From Rhizobium sp. AQ_MP (lineage in GTDB: Bacteria > Pseudomonadota > Alphaproteobacteria > Rhizobiales > Rhizobiaceae), in contig NZ_JACJVI010000001.1 of assembly GCF_014237835.1 (NCBI RefSeq), forward strand, positions 496,001-560,000: a stretch of DNA of 64,000 nt. Reading direction: 5' to 3'. Below the pieces are notes generated by a model, which was given only the letters and a program-made list of their open reading frames with translations, did not search any database and was not told where the DNA came from. The position numbers were made by a program, and so were the translations under genes. Of this stretch, positions 9,658 through 19,280 are shown piece by piece (within the stretch, counting starts at the first letter, position 1; every line of letters begins with the position of its first letter).

Positions 9658-10703
9658 TGGCGGCTCCTGCACGCGTTCTCGTCGTTGATGACAGCCCGAC
9701 CATGCGCGGGCTGATCACGGCTGTCCTGAATCAGGACCCGGATGTAAGTGTCATTGGCCAGGCCGGCGACGCCATGGAAGCCCGCGCGGCGATCAAGCAA
9801 CTCAATCCCGATGTCGTCACCCTCGACATCGAGATGCCGAACATGAACGGCTTGGAATTCCTGGAAAAGATCATGAAGCTTCGGCCAATGCCGGTGATCA
9901 TGGTGTCCACGATGACCCACCGCGGTGCCGAAGCAACACTCGCTGCGCTCGAAATCGGCGCCTTCGACTGCGTCGCCAAGCCTCAGCCAGGGGACGCCCG
10001 TCCCTTTGGCGAACTGGCCGAGAAGGTAAAGGCGGCCGCACGCTCGCAGCATCGCCATAGCCCTGTCGCACCGATGCCGGCCGCCCCGGTCGCCCCTGCC
10101 GCCGACTTCAGGGTAGGCCGCAAGATCGTGGCGATCGGATCATCCACAGGTGGCGTCGAGGCCTTGATCGCGGTCCTGCAGAAGTTCCCGCGCAATTGCC
10201 CGCCGACGGTGATTACGCAGCATATGCCGCCGACCTTCACGAAGAGCTTCGCCGAGCGGCTCAACCGCCTCTGCGCCCCCGTGGTGGAGGAGGCCACGGA
10301 TGGTGCACGGCTCGAGATCGGCAAGATATATCTGGCGCCAGGTGGCGAACGTCACCTTCAGGTGTCGAACGCGTCCGCGCCTTGCTGCCGCCTGGTCGAG
10401 CGTCCCCCGGTCAACGGGCATCGCCCTTCCGTCGATGTCCTGTTCGATTCTGTTGCCGAACTCGCGGGCCGCAATGCAGTCGGTGTCATTCTGACCGGCA
10501 TGGGACGCGACGGTGCCTCTGGCCTGTTGAAGATGCGTCATGCCGGTGCTCGCACCATCGGCCAGAACGAAAAGACCTGTGTGGTCTACGGGATGCCACG
10601 AGTCGCCTATGAGCTGGGCGCTGTCGAGCATCAACTGCCTCTCACCTCCATTGGCGAGGAAATCCTGAAACTCACTGCTGCCCGAAAAGAAGGTATCGAA
10701 TAA
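9657..10703 (+). CDS. cheB: Chemoreceptor methylesterase/response regulator CheB
   Basis: Demethylates (and in the family deamidates) receptor glutamates when phosphorylated by CheA. The N-terminal receiver has D57 in [13 protein letters not shown] and Lys in CVAKPQ. A Pro/Ala linker (about 128-150) leads to the catalytic domain with Ser in [11 protein letters not shown], His in ITQHMPPTF and Asp in [13 protein letters not shown]. The 348-residue length is normal. It overlaps cheR and cheY2 by one base each. Confidence 0.96.
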   Translation: MAAPARVLVVDDSPTMRGLITAVLNQDPDVSVIGQAGDAMEARAAIKQLNPDVVTLDIEMPNMNGLEFLEKIMKLRPMPVIMVSTMTHRGAEATLAALEIGAFDCVAKPQPGDARPFGELAEKVKAAARSQHRHSPVAPMPAAPVAPAADFRVGRKIVAIGSSTGGVEALIAVLQKFPRNCPPTVITQHMPPTFTKSFAERLNRLCAPVVEEATDGARLEIGKIYLAPGGERHLQVSNASAPCCRLVERPPVNGHRPSVDVLFDSVAELAGRNAVGVILTGMGRDGASGLLKMRHAGARTIGQNEKTCVVYGMPRVAYELGAVEHQLPLTSIGEEILKLTAARKEGIE

Positions 10704-11092
10704 TGTCCCTAGCTGAAAAAATCAAAGTTCTGATCGTCGATGATCAGGTCACAAGTCGCCTGCTGCTCAGCGACGCGCTGACCCAGCTCGGCTTCAAGCA
10801 GATCACTGCCGCCGGTGACGGCGAGCAGGGCATGAAGATCATGGAGCAGCAGCCCCATCACCTGGTCATCTCGGACTTCAACATGCCGAAGATGGACGGG
10901 CTGGGCCTTCTGCAGGCCGTGCGCACCAACCCGAACACCAAGAAGGCGGCGTTCATCATCCTCACTGCCCAGGGTGACCGAGCTCTGGTGCAGAAGGCCG
11001 CACAGCTTGGCGCCAACAACGTTCTGGCAAAGCCGTTCACGATCGAGAAGATGAAGGCGGCCATCGAGGCTGTATTCGGAGCACTGAAATGA
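10703..11092 (+). CDS. cheY2: Chemotaxis response regulator CheY2 (motor-binding)
   Basis: Receiver-only regulator of 129 residues with acidic pair D13/D14, phosphoacceptor D58 ([13 protein letters not shown]), Thr in ILTAQGD and Lys in VLAKPF. By order after cheB it matches S. meliloti CheY2, whose phosphorylated form slows the unidirectional flagellar motor. Its start overlaps the cheB stop by 1 base and its stop overlaps cheD (ATGA). Confidence 0.93.
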   Translation: MSLAEKIKVLIVDDQVTSRLLLSDALTQLGFKQITAAGDGEQGMKIMEQQPHHLVISDFNMPKMDGLGLLQAVRTNPNTKKAAFIILTAQGDRALVQKAAQLGANNVLAKPFTIEKMKAAIEAVFGALK

Positions 11093-11643
11093 TCGACGAC
11101 AGTGCAGCAAAGCGCGTCCATATCATTCAAGGGGAGTGGAAAGTCAGCAAGGACCCGAATGTGGTTCTGTCGACCATCCTCGGTTCGTGTGTTGCTGCCT
11201 GTATTCGGGATCCGATTGCAGGAGTAGGTGGCATGAACCACTTCCTGCTGCCGGGGTCGGCGGTGCCGGGCGCAGGGGGCGGCGACGCCACCCGCTACGG
11301 CGTTCACCTCATGGAATTGCTGATCAACGGTCTGTTGAAGTCGGGCGCCCGCAGGGATCGCCTGGAAGCGAAGATCTTTGGTGGCGCCAAGACGATCGCC
11401 ACATTCTCAAATGTCGGCGAGCAGAACGCAGCCTTCGCCCAGCAGTTCCTGCGGGACGAAGGCATCAAGGTGGTCGGGGCCTCTACGGGCGGAGAACACG
11501 GCCGCAAACTGGAATTCTGGCCGGTCAGCGGCCGGGCGAGACAGTATCCGCTCACGGGTGCAGAAACACAGAAGACGGTGGCGCTGGAGCAGCGTCCGGT
11601 TCCTGTTTCGAAGCCGGTGGAAACATCAATCGAGTTCTTCTAG
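11089..11643 (+). CDS. cheD: Chemoreceptor glutamine deamidase CheD
   Basis: CheD deamidates receptor glutamines. The conserved Cys-His pair is visible: C34 in [13 protein letters not shown] and H51 in GGMNHFLLP, with the downstream KIFGGAKTI block. At 184 residues it has a somewhat extended C-terminus (REVQ-like end ISIEFF), which is common in rhizobial CheD. ATGA overlap with cheY2 places it in the same transcript. Confidence 0.94.
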   Translation: MIDDSAAKRVHIIQGEWKVSKDPNVVLSTILGSCVAACIRDPIAGVGGMNHFLLPGSAVPGAGGGDATRYGVHLMELLINGLLKSGARRDRLEAKIFGGAKTIATFSNVGEQNAAFAQQFLRDEGIKVVGASTGGEHGRKLEFWPVSGRARQYPLTGAETQKTVALEQRPVPVSKPVETSIEFF

Positions 11644-11656
11644 TACTGGACAACGG

Positions 11657-12046
11657 ATGCAAAACGAAAATTTGGCGGGTAATCAGGGGACACTGGAAGA
11701 GCTTCCGGAGATCCTCATGCGCATTGTCAGTGAGCTGCACGACGTGGCTTATCTGATCGAGCGCGTTGAGCCGCATCTTCTTGAGCTTGGTGGACCCAAG
11801 GTCCTCGAGCATCCGGACAGTCTGAAAGTGTTGCAGGGGATCGACCTTGCGGTACAGAAGGCTCGTGGCCTCGCGGAGTTCGTGGATACCATTACCGGCA
11901 CGATCCCGTCTGACTGGATGATCGACATGACGACGGCGCTCAGTCTCGTCAAGCTTGCCGACATGCAGAAGGCTTTGGGCGCCGGCCTTCGGCACGGGCA
12001 CTCCCAGCCGCTGGTCAAGGCGGCCGGCGACTTCGACTTTTTCTAA
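11657..12046 (+). CDS. cheT: CheT, small chemotaxis protein with a CheZ-like DxxxQ motif
   Basis: A 129-residue helical protein ending the che operon, in the place of S. meliloti cheT (formerly orf10). It contains DLAVQ (D63 to Q67), matching the DxxxQ phosphatase signature of CheZ, set in a predicted helix (VLQGIDLAVQKARGLAEFVD). The family is described as acting in signal termination. I chose ATG 11657, 13 bases after cheD; upstream in-frame codons would overlap cheD and give non-family sequence. A GCTCC/GGAGC hairpin (12048-12060) directly follows the stop. Confidence 0.8.
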   Translation: MQNENLAGNQGTLEELPEILMRIVSELHDVAYLIERVEPHLLELGGPKVLEHPDSLKVLQGIDLAVQKARGLAEFVDTITGTIPSDWMIDMTTALSLVKLADMQKALGAGLRHGHSQPLVKAAGDFDFF

Positions 12047-12205
12047 CGCTCCGACGGAGCAAGCTCCGCAGCTTCGCCGGCTTTGCTATTTGCCGAAATG
12101 AATTCGGCTTTCCGGCCCCGCGAAACGTTCGCACAAGTTTCGATTTCTATTGTCGCGCCAAGGGCAAAAGCGCCCAGACCCTCCGTGTAGATGGTGCGAG
12201 ACAGA

Positions 12206-13900
12206 ATGAATCTGTTAAATCAATTAGTTCAGATACCAAAAAATTTCGCGGCCATGGGTCAGGCGAAGATTCTCGCCATGGCAGGCGTTGCGGTCATCTC
12301 CTTCGCAATCATCATCGCCGGCGCTCTTTTCGTCAACAAACCCTCCTATGAGACGCTCTATGTTGGCCTCGAACCGGTCGACCTCAACCAGATCAGCATT
12401 GCGCTCGCCGAATCCGGTATCGATTTCGAGACAGGTGCCGATGGCCAGAGCATCAGCGTTCGTGCAGGCCTGACCGGCAAGGCCCGCTTGCTGCTTGCAG
12501 AGCGTGGCCTCCCCAACAGTGCCAATGCTGGCTATGAACTGTTCGACAATGTTGGCTCGCTGGGCCTGACCTCGTTCATGCAGGAAGTCACGCGTGTCCG
12601 CGCGCTGGAAGGTGAAGTCGCACGCACCATCCAGCAGATCGCAGGTATCGCTGCCGCCCGCGTCCACATCGTCATGCCTGATATCGGCAACTTCCGCCGG
12701 GGTGAGCAGAAGCCGACCGCTTCCGTCATGATCCGCGCTTCGACGGATGCCGGTCGCAAGGCTGCTGCTTCGATCCGCCAGCTCGTTGCTTCCTCCGTCC
12801 CGGGTCTGGATGTTGAGGACGTGACCATTCTGGATTCAACCGGTCAGCTGCTCGCTGCGGGCGACGAAACGGGCGGCGAAGCAACGCGCTCGCTCGGCGT
12901 CGTACAGTCTGTCCAGCGCGAAATTGAAACCAACATCGACAAAGCACTCGCGCCTTTCCTCGGCATGGACAATTTCCGTTCCAGCGTGACGGCCCAGATC
13001 AACACCGACAGTCAACAGATCCAGGAGACGATTTACGATCCGGAATCGCGTGTCGAGCGGTCGGTCCGCGTAACCAAGGAGCAGCAGAAGTCCCTGCAGC
13101 GTCAGTCCGACACCGCTGCGACCGTTGAGCAGAACATTCCCCAGGCTGCACCCGACGCAGGCGGCGGTGGTCCTGAATCGTCCGACGAACAGGACAAGAA
13201 GGAAGAGCAGACCAACTACGAAATCAACAGCAAGACGGTCGCAACCGTGAAGAACAGCTTCACGGTCGAGAAGCTCTCCGTTGCCGTTGTCGTGAACCGC
13301 GGCCGCGTCGCGCAGATGGTCGGAGAGCCTGTCGATCAAGCCAAGATCGACGCCTATCTGGCCGAAATGCAGAAGATCGTGACCTCGGCAGCCGGTCTGG
13401 ATGTGGAACGCGGTGATGTGGTCACGCTGACTGCCATGGACTTCCTGGAAAACCAGCTTCTGGAAGAAGCTTCGACCGGCCCGGGTTTCATGGAGATCCT
13501 GAGCCGCAACATCGGTGGAATCATCAACTCGCTGGCCTTCGTCGCCGTCGCCTTCCTGATCATCTGGATGGGCATCCGTCCGATGATCCGCACCGCAGGT
13601 GGCGGTGGTGCGGACACGGCGCTGGCCGGTGGGATCGGCGAGCAGGCGGCGGGTCTCGAGCTCCCCGACTTCTCGCCCGCCATCGGCGGTGGGGCAGGGG
13701 GTGGTCTCATGGAAGGCTTCGGCTCCGACTTCGGCTTCGATTCAACTGACGATCTGCTCACCATGGATGACGACCCCAACGGCGGCTTCAACCGCCGGGT
13801 CAAGGAAGGACCGGAACGGCGCCTCTCGCGCATGGTGGAAATCTCCGAAGAGCGTGCCGCCAAGATCCTCCGCAAATGGGCTGTGGACAACGCCGCCTGA
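12206..13900 (+). CDS. fliF: Flagellar MS-ring protein FliF
   Basis: Forms the membrane-supramembrane ring that seeds basal body assembly. There are two membrane segments: about 25-47 (AMAGVAVISFAIIIAGALFV) and near residue 445 (IINSLAFVAVAFLIIWMGI). Between them lie the periplasmic ring-building motifs (VARTIQQIAGIAAARVHIV). The cytoplasmic C-terminal tail (LSRMVEISEERAAKILRKW) is the FliG-binding part. I prefer ATG 12206 (MNLLNQLVQIPKN) over ATG 12191 because it matches rhizobial FliF N-termini; neither has a strong ribosome-binding site. A terminator follows. Confidence 0.95.
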   Translation: MNLLNQLVQIPKNFAAMGQAKILAMAGVAVISFAIIIAGALFVNKPSYETLYVGLEPVDLNQISIALAESGIDFETGADGQSISVRAGLTGKARLLLAERGLPNSANAGYELFDNVGSLGLTSFMQEVTRVRALEGEVARTIQQIAGIAAARVHIVMPDIGNFRRGEQKPTASVMIRASTDAGRKAAASIRQLVASSVPGLDVEDVTILDSTGQLLAAGDETGGEATRSLGVVQSVQREIETNIDKALAPFLGMDNFRSSVTAQINTDSQQIQETIYDPESRVERSVRVTKEQQKSLQRQSDTAATVEQNIPQAAPDAGGGGPESSDEQDKKEEQTNYEINSKTVATVKNSFTVEKLSVAVVVNRGRVAQMVGEPVDQAKIDAYLAEMQKIVTSAAGLDVERGDVVTLTAMDFLENQLLEEASTGPGFMEILSRNIGGIINSLAFVAVAFLIIWMGIRPMIRTAGGGGADTALAGGIGEQAAGLELPDFSPAIGGGAGGGLMEGFGSDFGFDSTDDLLTMDDDPNGGFNRRVKEGPERRLSRMVEISEERAAKILRKWAVDNAA

Positions 13901-13923
13901 TTGCAAAGAAGAAGACAGTACCG

Positions 13924-13948
13924 ACCGCGCCCTTTGGGCGCGGTTTTG
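13924..13948 (+). terminator. Rho-independent terminator after fliF
   Basis: A perfect 9-bp stem (ACCGCGCCC / GGGCGCGGT) with loop TTT is followed by a T run, 23 bases after the fliF stop. It separates the che-fliF transcript from visN. Confidence 0.85.
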
Positions 13949-14170
13949 CATTGTACTGTCATTACGATAGCGCTTTGCACCATAAGCCCGGCGCAGCCAT
14001 GCTTGTGCCTCGCACGCAATACCGCAAATGCTTGTGACCTTTGCCACTTTATATTTTACAGTGAACATGATTCGTTAGGATGAAATCGCGGGCGTGTATG
14101 AGTCGGTCGCGGTTTGATCGCGGGGGAATCTGCGAGAATGCTAGGCTGTCACTTCAAAGGGGCACATTGA

Positions 14171-14920
14171 ATGGATGCCGAGCTGACAACAGAGGGGCAC
14201 AAGGGGCGTACCCGTGCTGCTCCTGCGACAGAGCCTCTGCAGACAGGCTCTTCGTCGAAGGATGTTCTCATCCGAAAGCTTGCCACGCCGGCGCTTTCGG
14301 GAGACATGGGCCACTGCCTCCGTGTGCTGTGTGAATATGTCGGCGCGTCTCATCACCTGCTCGCCCGCTACGATCTCGTGCAGGAAGAGGGGCTGGACTT
14401 CGTGGTGGCTGCCGATTGGCCGTTCGATCTGGTCCGCCGCCTCGAAAGCGAACTGGCCACGAGCTACTCCCAGTCGACCGAACTGGAAAAGTGCCTGTCG
14501 GTCCTGCAGCCCAAATATGCCATTCTCCCAGATGACGCGCATGTGCCGGTGGGCACCAGCCGCCAGTATTGCACCGTGACGTTGAACGTCGGGCGCACCC
14601 GTCTGGCCCTGCTCCTGCTGTTTCCACAGGACTATGTGCTGTCTCCCGAGCGCCTCAGGGAGGTGGGTCTCCTGGCGGCCTATGCGCTGAGCCTCTCGAC
14701 CAACAAGGGGCAGAAGAACGACAGAGATTTCGATCTGACCGACCGCGAACTGGAATGCTTGTTCTGGATCGCGGAGGGCAAGACCAGCGACGAGATAGCG
14801 ACGATCCTCGGCATCTCGCGCAACACGATCAACAACTACATCACGAGCGTGATGCGCAAGACCGCGACGAAGACACGCTCCGAAGCCATCGCCTATGCGG
14901 TGCGTAACAATCTCGTTTGA
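14171..14920 (+). CDS. visN: LuxR-family master regulator of motility VisN
   Basis: VisN acts with VisR as a heterodimeric global activator of flagellar, motility and chemotaxis genes in rhizobia. The 249-residue protein has an N-terminal autoinducer-binding-like sensor domain and a C-terminal LuxR helix-turn-helix (LTDRELECLFWIAEGKTSDEI then ISRNTINNYITSVMRKT). AAAGGGG lies 9 bases before the ATG. The 220-base gap behind the fliF terminator probably holds its promoter; a CTATATTT-type AT-rich stretch near 14045-14065 is the most likely place. visR follows after 10 bases. Confidence 0.92.
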   Translation: MDAELTTEGHKGRTRAAPATEPLQTGSSSKDVLIRKLATPALSGDMGHCLRVLCEYVGASHHLLARYDLVQEEGLDFVVAADWPFDLVRRLESELATSYSQSTELEKCLSVLQPKYAILPDDAHVPVGTSRQYCTVTLNVGRTRLALLLLFPQDYVLSPERLREVGLLAAYALSLSTNKGQKNDRDFDLTDRELECLFWIAEGKTSDEIATILGISRNTINNYITSVMRKTATKTRSEAIAYAVRNNLV

Positions 14921-14930
14921 GGGAGCAGGA

Positions 14931-15680
14931 ATGGCCACCAATACCAGACCGGGCGGATCCATCCTCGAAGATGCAACTTGGTCAGGCCAGCGTCCTGTCA
15001 CATCCCGATCGGACATTTTTCCGAAGCTCGTTTCGCTGCAGAGATCGCTCAACGCGCGTGGCTTTGCGGCCTTTCGCGTGACAGGCGCCAGCCTTCCGCA
15101 CAAGCGTCGCCTGGATCCGGAATTCGAGAACTGGAGCAGTGGCTTGAGCGGCAGCCGCGAGGCCTTTGTCGCGGCCTATGGGGATATCCTTCTGGCTCAC
15201 ATCGAAACATCGACGCTGCCGATCCTCTGGAGCGCAGAGGAGAAGACGAGCTTCCTGGACGCCTCCGACTTCACGCCCTTCGGGATTCAATTGCAGGAGC
15301 GACTGCTACCCTATTCCGGCATCGCTTTTCCCGTTCGCCTCGGCGCGGTCGGCAATGGCTACGTGGTTTTTCCCACGATCGGCGGAGCCGATCTGCCAGG
15401 CGAGCTGATTCTGGCAGTCCACAGCCGGTGCTACAAGGTGATGACGGACATCCTGTCGCTGGACGAGCGGCGCGCAGCTCCCTCCGAGACCCTGAGCGAG
15501 CGTGAAATTGCCTGCCTGCAGCTAGCAGGTGACGGGCGGATCAGCGAAGAAATCGCCGAGCGACTGGGTCTGTCGGTACACACCGTCAACGCCTATCTCG
15601 GTTCGGCCACCATCAAGCTCGATTCGGTCAACCGCATCCAGGCGATCGCCAAGGCGATCCGCCTTGGCTACATCACCTGA
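14931..15680 (+). CDS. visR: LuxR-family master regulator of motility VisR
   Basis: Partner of VisN. It has 249 residues, like VisN, with a sensor-type N-terminal half (SLQRSLNARGFAAFRVTG) and a C-terminal LuxR DNA-binding domain (LSEREIACLQLAGDGRISEEI, LSVHTVNAYLGSATIKL). ATG 14931 is chosen because GGGAGCAGGA precedes it directly; a start at 14895 would run into visN. The two genes form a two-gene unit transcribed towards the convergent flhB operon end. Confidence 0.92.
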   Translation: MATNTRPGGSILEDATWSGQRPVTSRSDIFPKLVSLQRSLNARGFAAFRVTGASLPHKRRLDPEFENWSSGLSGSREAFVAAYGDILLAHIETSTLPILWSAEEKTSFLDASDFTPFGIQLQERLLPYSGIAFPVRLGAVGNGYVVFPTIGGADLPGELILAVHSRCYKVMTDILSLDERRAAPSETLSEREIACLQLAGDGRISEEIAERLGLSVHTVNAYLGSATIKLDSVNRIQAIAKAIRLGYIT

Positions 15681-15796
15681 GGCCTCTGGCGTAGTTGTGC
15701 CGCTTGGCCGATGCGACAGCATCGTACGGCGCGTCGCGGCCAGCCGGCGACCCGCCTTGAGCCATGCTGCGGGATCCTATTACCGGGATTTGGAAA

Positions 15797-16237
15797 TCAT
15801 CCGTAAAGCGGGGACGCCTGTCCCTTGATGAAGCGCGCTTCCTGGAGGCGGTCTTCCAGCATGCGTGTATTGCCATCCGGATCGCCGGACGTCTCGTGAA
15901 ATGCGATATGCTTGATGTCGAGACCAGCGTGATCGTTGGTCAGCGTGAGTTGTGAATAGATGGTGATGCCGCGAGGCTTGATTTCGAGATCAAGCACCAC
16001 TTCCGGAGGGCCTCCCCAGTCCAACCGAAAATCTCCGCCGGCGCCGAAGACGACCGTGCCCGGATGGAAATAGAGTTCGGCGGCGGAGGAAACGAGGTCA
16101 GAGAGATTTCCGTAAAGTTCAAATCGTAGCAGTGAAATGAGGTCGGCAGCGTCGAGAAGGCGCAATTCGCTCGCAACCGGGCTGAGTGCCTCGGCCACGA
16201 TGCGTTCACGCTGATTCGTATAGGAGCACTTCTTCAT
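15797..16237 (-). CDS. Conserved small protein at the end of the motA-flhB operon, function unknown
   Basis: A 146-residue soluble protein with no signal peptide or membrane segment. It starts MKKCSYTNQRERIVAEAL and has a beta-rich middle (HPGTVVFGAGGDFRLDWGGPPEVVLDLEIKPRG, described here in pieces: VVFGAGGDF, VVLDLEIKP, ITIYSQLTL). The start lies 5 bases after the flhB stop, so it is very likely co-transcribed with the motor and export genes. S. meliloti has an unnamed gene between visR and flhB at this place. I recognise no catalytic motif and give no function. Confidence 0.75.
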   Translation of the reverse strand: MKKCSYTNQRERIVAEALSPVASELRLLDAADLISLLRFELYGNLSDLVSSAAELYFHPGTVVFGAGGDFRLDWGGPPEVVLDLEIKPRGITIYSQLTLTNDHAGLDIKHIAFHETSGDPDGNTRMLEDRLQEARFIKGQASPLYG

Positions 16238-16242
16238 CGGGC

Positions 16243-17337
16243 CTAGCGTATCCGTCTCTTGGGGGCCTTGGACGCATAGACTCGGTGAACGAGCTCTGCG
16301 ACTGCCTTGTAAAATATTGACGGAATGACGCTATCCACCGAGACTTGCGCAAACATGGAGCGGGCGAGCGGCGGATCCTCAAAAATGGGGATATTGTTTT
16401 CCCGAGCGATCTCGCGAATTTTGAGTGCGACAAGGTCTTGCCCCTTGGCAACGACGACAGGCGCCTCGTTCTCCTCGCGCACATAACGCAAAGCCACAGC
16501 GTAGTGGGTTGGATTCGTGATGACCAGAGTTGCCCGAGGCACGCTGGCGATCATGCGTTTGCGGGCACGGTCACGGGCAATCGAACGCTGACGTGCCTTG
16601 ACGATCGGGTCACCCTGGGCCTGCTTGTATTCCTCCTTGACCTCCTGCTTCGTCATGCGCAGCTGTTCGTACCAATGGTACCGCGTCCAGAACACGTCGA
16701 CGATCGCCAAAAGGGCCGTTGCCAGCACGACGATGATCATCATCTTGTTCAGGATCCCCGCCATCTTGACGAAGATGACCTGCGGATCGGAGAACATCGC
16801 GTCGATGACGGCGAAGTAATCGCTGCGCAGCGCAAACACCATGATGACCGAGAGAACGACGATCTTGAAGATTGACTTGGCGAACTCGACCATGCCATGG
16901 GCGCTGAAGATGCGGTTCCAGCCTTTGACGATCGATATCCGGTTCGCCTGTGGCCTGATGCGTTCCAGGACGAAATAGGGCATGTGCTGGGCCGCAGTGG
17001 CGCTGACACCGAGCAGGATCAGCATGATCAGCATGGGTGCAAGAAAGACTCCGATCTCCCAAGCGAGATGGGTAAACAGCGAGACCACATCGACGGCGGT
17101 CCCGAGATACCACTGATCGGGTCGCTCGAAGATATCCTTCAATGATTGGCCGAGCCGCGTCACCGCTCCGGGAAGAAAGAAGACGGCATAGAGGTAGAAG
17201 CCGAGCGCAGTCGCGAACAGCGGCGCCTCCCGCGATGTGGGCACATTGCCCTTTTCTATGGCGTCTCGAAGCTTTTTCTCGGTTGGGTCTTCGGTCTTGC
17301 TGTCTTTGTCGTCATCTTCGGCCATGGCCGCTGACAT
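16243..17337 (-). CDS. flhB: Flagellar export switch protein FlhB
   Basis: Integral component of the flagellar type III export gate that switches substrate specificity from rod/hook to filament. Four membrane segments are evident (about 40-60, 90-112, 150-170, 195-215). The self-cleavage site NPTH (N275-H278) sits in [15 protein letters not shown]. The N-terminus [19 protein letters not shown] is typical, so ATG 17325 is as likely a start as 17337. It is part of the minus-strand motA-fliM-fliN-fliG-flhB series, 169 bases after fliG. Confidence 0.94.
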   Translation of the reverse strand: MSAAMAEDDDKDSKTEDPTEKKLRDAIEKGNVPTSREAPLFATALGFYLYAVFFLPGAVTRLGQSLKDIFERPDQWYLGTAVDVVSLFTHLAWEIGVFLAPMLIMLILLGVSATAAQHMPYFVLERIRPQANRISIVKGWNRIFSAHGMVEFAKSIFKIVVLSVIMVFALRSDYFAVIDAMFSDPQVIFVKMAGILNKMMIIVVLATALLAIVDVFWTRYHWYEQLRMTKQEVKEEYKQAQGDPIVKARQRSIARDRARKRMIASVPRATLVITNPTHYAVALRYVREENEAPVVVAKGQDLVALKIREIARENNIPIFEDPPLARSMFAQVSVDSVIPSIFYKAVAELVHRVYASKAPKRRIR

Positions 17338-17443
17338 CCTCGCAGGCTGAACCGGGTTGTTTCAGTCTGGTCCCGGTCAATAGAGCCGCGCGCAATACTT
17401 CTGGACGGCCGCCGGGATGCACCCGGTACCAGGAACGTAGAGG

Positions 17444-17470
17444 CCCGCCGATCAGGGTTCAATCGGCGGG
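17444..17470 (-). terminator. Strong hairpin between fliG and flhB
   Basis: CCCGCCGAT (17444-17452) pairs perfectly with ATCGGCGGG (17462-17470) across a 9-base loop. It lies 36 bases after the fliG stop on the minus strand. There is no T run, so it may be an attenuator, a processing or mRNA-stabilising stem, or a weak terminator allowing partial read-through into flhB. Confidence 0.5.
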
Positions 17471-17506
17471 CGCACAATGGTCTGGGTTTTCAACAGGGGC
17501 GGCCGG

Positions 17507-18547
17507 TCAGGCGGCCTGCGTTTCGCCGCTTTCGGTGTCCTTGAGCTGGATTTGTCCTGCATTGGCCAGTCGGATGGCTTCCTGGGCGACGGCACGACGG
17601 GCAATGGCGATTTCCCGGGGATTGATGCCTGCGGTCCCCGCCTGCAGATCGGATTCGATCATGCGGCGTGAACGTGGGCTGATGGAGGCCAGAACGCATT
17701 CCTTGATCTCGGCACTGGCACCACGCAGCGCCATGGTGAGGATTTCGCCGGAAATGTCGTTGAGCAGCATGACGCGACTGCGTTGCGGCATTGCAAGCAG
17801 GTCCTCGAACAGGAAGATTTTCGGACGGACCTTGTTGACCGATTCCTTGCTGATCGATTCGAGCGACTGCAGAAGCGTATCGACTTCGGGCTTCTCTAGT
17901 TCGTTCATCAGTTCCGCCACCTTGGCCGAGCCGGTCGAGTTCTTCTCGGCGTCGATTTCGGCGATCAGGTCGTGAACACGATTCTCGATGATCTGGGCAG
18001 CCTTGGGGCTGACATTCTTCAGATTGACCGTGCGGTTCATGATATCGGCACGTCGGCTTTCCGGCAGCTTCAGGAGGACCTTGGCGCCGAAGGAGGAGGG
18101 CAGCATTGAGAGGATGTAAGCAACCGTCTGGGGATGCTCTCGCATCAGGAACCTGGCGATGAAATCGGGATCGGCATCCTGCAGACGGTCCCATATGGAA
18201 GCTTCGTAGGCCTGGAACGCCGTACGACGCCCGAGAAGTCCATCGACCTCCTCGGGTGTCAGGCCCTCCTCGAGAATGCTCTCGATGGCCTTGGCATTGT
18301 CCATGAGGCCCGCACCCTCGGTGAACAGGTCTTCGAACTCGTTAACGAGCTCTGTCAGTTCATCCGGCGGGATCGTCCGCAGGGTCTGTGCCGATGCGAT
18401 GATCGTCTGCAGTTCCGCCTGCGTGAAGTATTTCAGCAGTTTGCCGGCAACGCCCTTTCCCATGGCCAGCAGCACGGCGGCTGCCTTATCGGCCTGGGAA
18501 AGCGGTTTTCCGGTTAAGGGTCCGCCAAAATCGTCAAAGTCCATCAT
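17507..18547 (-). CDS. fliG: Flagellar motor switch protein FliG
   Basis: Rotor protein of the C-ring that meets the stator. The 346-residue length is normal. It shows the N-terminal FliF-binding domain (LSQADKAAAVLLAMGKGVAGKLLKYF), the middle domain with MREHPQTVAYILSML (an EHPQ motif), and the C-terminal torque helix with charged residues (LLAMPQRSRVMLLNDISGEILTMAL; RSRRMIESDL). It follows fliN by 28 bases. Confidence 0.95.
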   Translation of the reverse strand: MMDFDDFGGPLTGKPLSQADKAAAVLLAMGKGVAGKLLKYFTQAELQTIIASAQTLRTIPPDELTELVNEFEDLFTEGAGLMDNAKAIESILEEGLTPEEVDGLLGRRTAFQAYEASIWDRLQDADPDFIARFLMREHPQTVAYILSMLPSSFGAKVLLKLPESRRADIMNRTVNLKNVSPKAAQIIENRVHDLIAEIDAEKNSTGSAKVAELMNELEKPEVDTLLQSLESISKESVNKVRPKIFLFEDLLAMPQRSRVMLLNDISGEILTMALRGASAEIKECVLASISPRSRRMIESDLQAGTAGINPREIAIARRAVAQEAIRLANAGQIQLKDTESGETQAA

Positions 18548-18575
18548 GGTCTTTTCCTCTCTGGCCCGTCATGGG

Positions 18576-19220
18576 TCAGGATGTCTTGGTCGCCATCACT
18601 TCAATCAGTTTGACACCAAATCTCGTATCGTCGTTTTCGAGGACCGTGATTTCGCCGCGTGCAATGCGCCGGCCATTCACCATGATCTCGACGGGCTCGC
18701 CGATCTTCTTGTCGAGCGCGATAATGGCGCCTTCCTCGAGACTCATCAGCCCTGAAACTTGCATCTTGCTGGAACCCAGCACGATCTGGACCTCGATCGG
18801 AATGTCCATGATCAGGTCGAGATTGGCGCTCAGGCCGCTACCCGGCTCCTGCTGCGTACCGGCCGAGCCTCCGAAATCGGCACCACCGCCGAAATCGCTC
18901 GAGCCTCCGAAATCGCTCGACCCACCGAAGTCGCCCGATCCGCCGAAATCGCCACCACCCAGATCGCTGGATCCACCAAAATCGCCAAGACCGAAATCAC
19001 CGCTTGGTGATGCTGCTGCGCCGCCGCCGAAATCCGATTCGAAGGCTGCCAGCGGGTCGTCCTTGATGCCGAGATCGGAGCCAAAATCGCCGAGCCCGCC
19101 TTCAGCGTCCGCCTTCAGAACGCCACGCAGGTCATCGACGGCCTGGTCGAAGTCCATGTCGCTCGCGCCCGGCATCGCCAGCGCGTCGTCATCCTTCGGT
19201 GGTGTCTTCTTCGTTGCCAT
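18576..19220 (-). CDS. fliN: Flagellar motor switch protein FliN with a Gly/Phe-rich repeat insert
   Basis: C-ring protein that with FliM forms the base of the rotor. The conserved SpoA-type domain is C-terminal (about 130-212: [39 protein letters not shown]). The N-terminal 125 residues hold an acidic stretch and then, at 62-121, repeats of [11 protein letters not shown] and related units with nine DFG words. Rhizobial FliN is longer than enteric FliN (about 137), but this repeat tract is unusual low-complexity sequence of unknown role. It lies between fliM and fliG. Confidence 0.92.
   Translation of the reverse strand: MATKKTPPKDDDALAMPGASDMDFDQAVDDLRGVLKADAEGGLGDFGSDLGIKDDPLAAFESDFGGGAAASPSGDFGLGDFGGSSDLGGGDFGGSGDFGGSSDFGGSSDFGGGADFGGSAGTQQEPGSGLSANLDLIMDIPIEVQIVLGSSKMQVSGLMSLEEGAIIALDKKIGEPVEIMVNGRRIARGEITVLENDDTRFGVKLIEVMATKTS
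18858..19037 (-). repeat. In-frame tandem repeats within fliN encoding DFGGSS-type units
   Basis: Imperfect 15-18 base units (consensus GATTTCGGCGG plus Gly/Ser codons read on the minus strand) repeat over 180 bases. They encode residues 62-121 of FliN. Unit number could vary by slippage without shifting the frame when multiples of three are lost or gained. Confidence 0.75.
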
Positions 19221-19280
19221 GGGGTGATTATTCCTCTTGAAACTTGCCTCAAGCTGCCGTGGGCCGGGCCCGGTAAACTG

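Noticed and set aside
12048..12060. GCTCC/GGAGC hairpin after cheT as a terminator
   Set aside because: Short stem, 3-base loop and no T run; fliF probably continues in the same transcript, so it is only mentioned with cheT.
17142..17975. 277-residue plus-strand frame across flhB, the spacer and fliG
   Set aside because: Opposes FlhB and FliG, both clear; crosses a strong hairpin; no domain.
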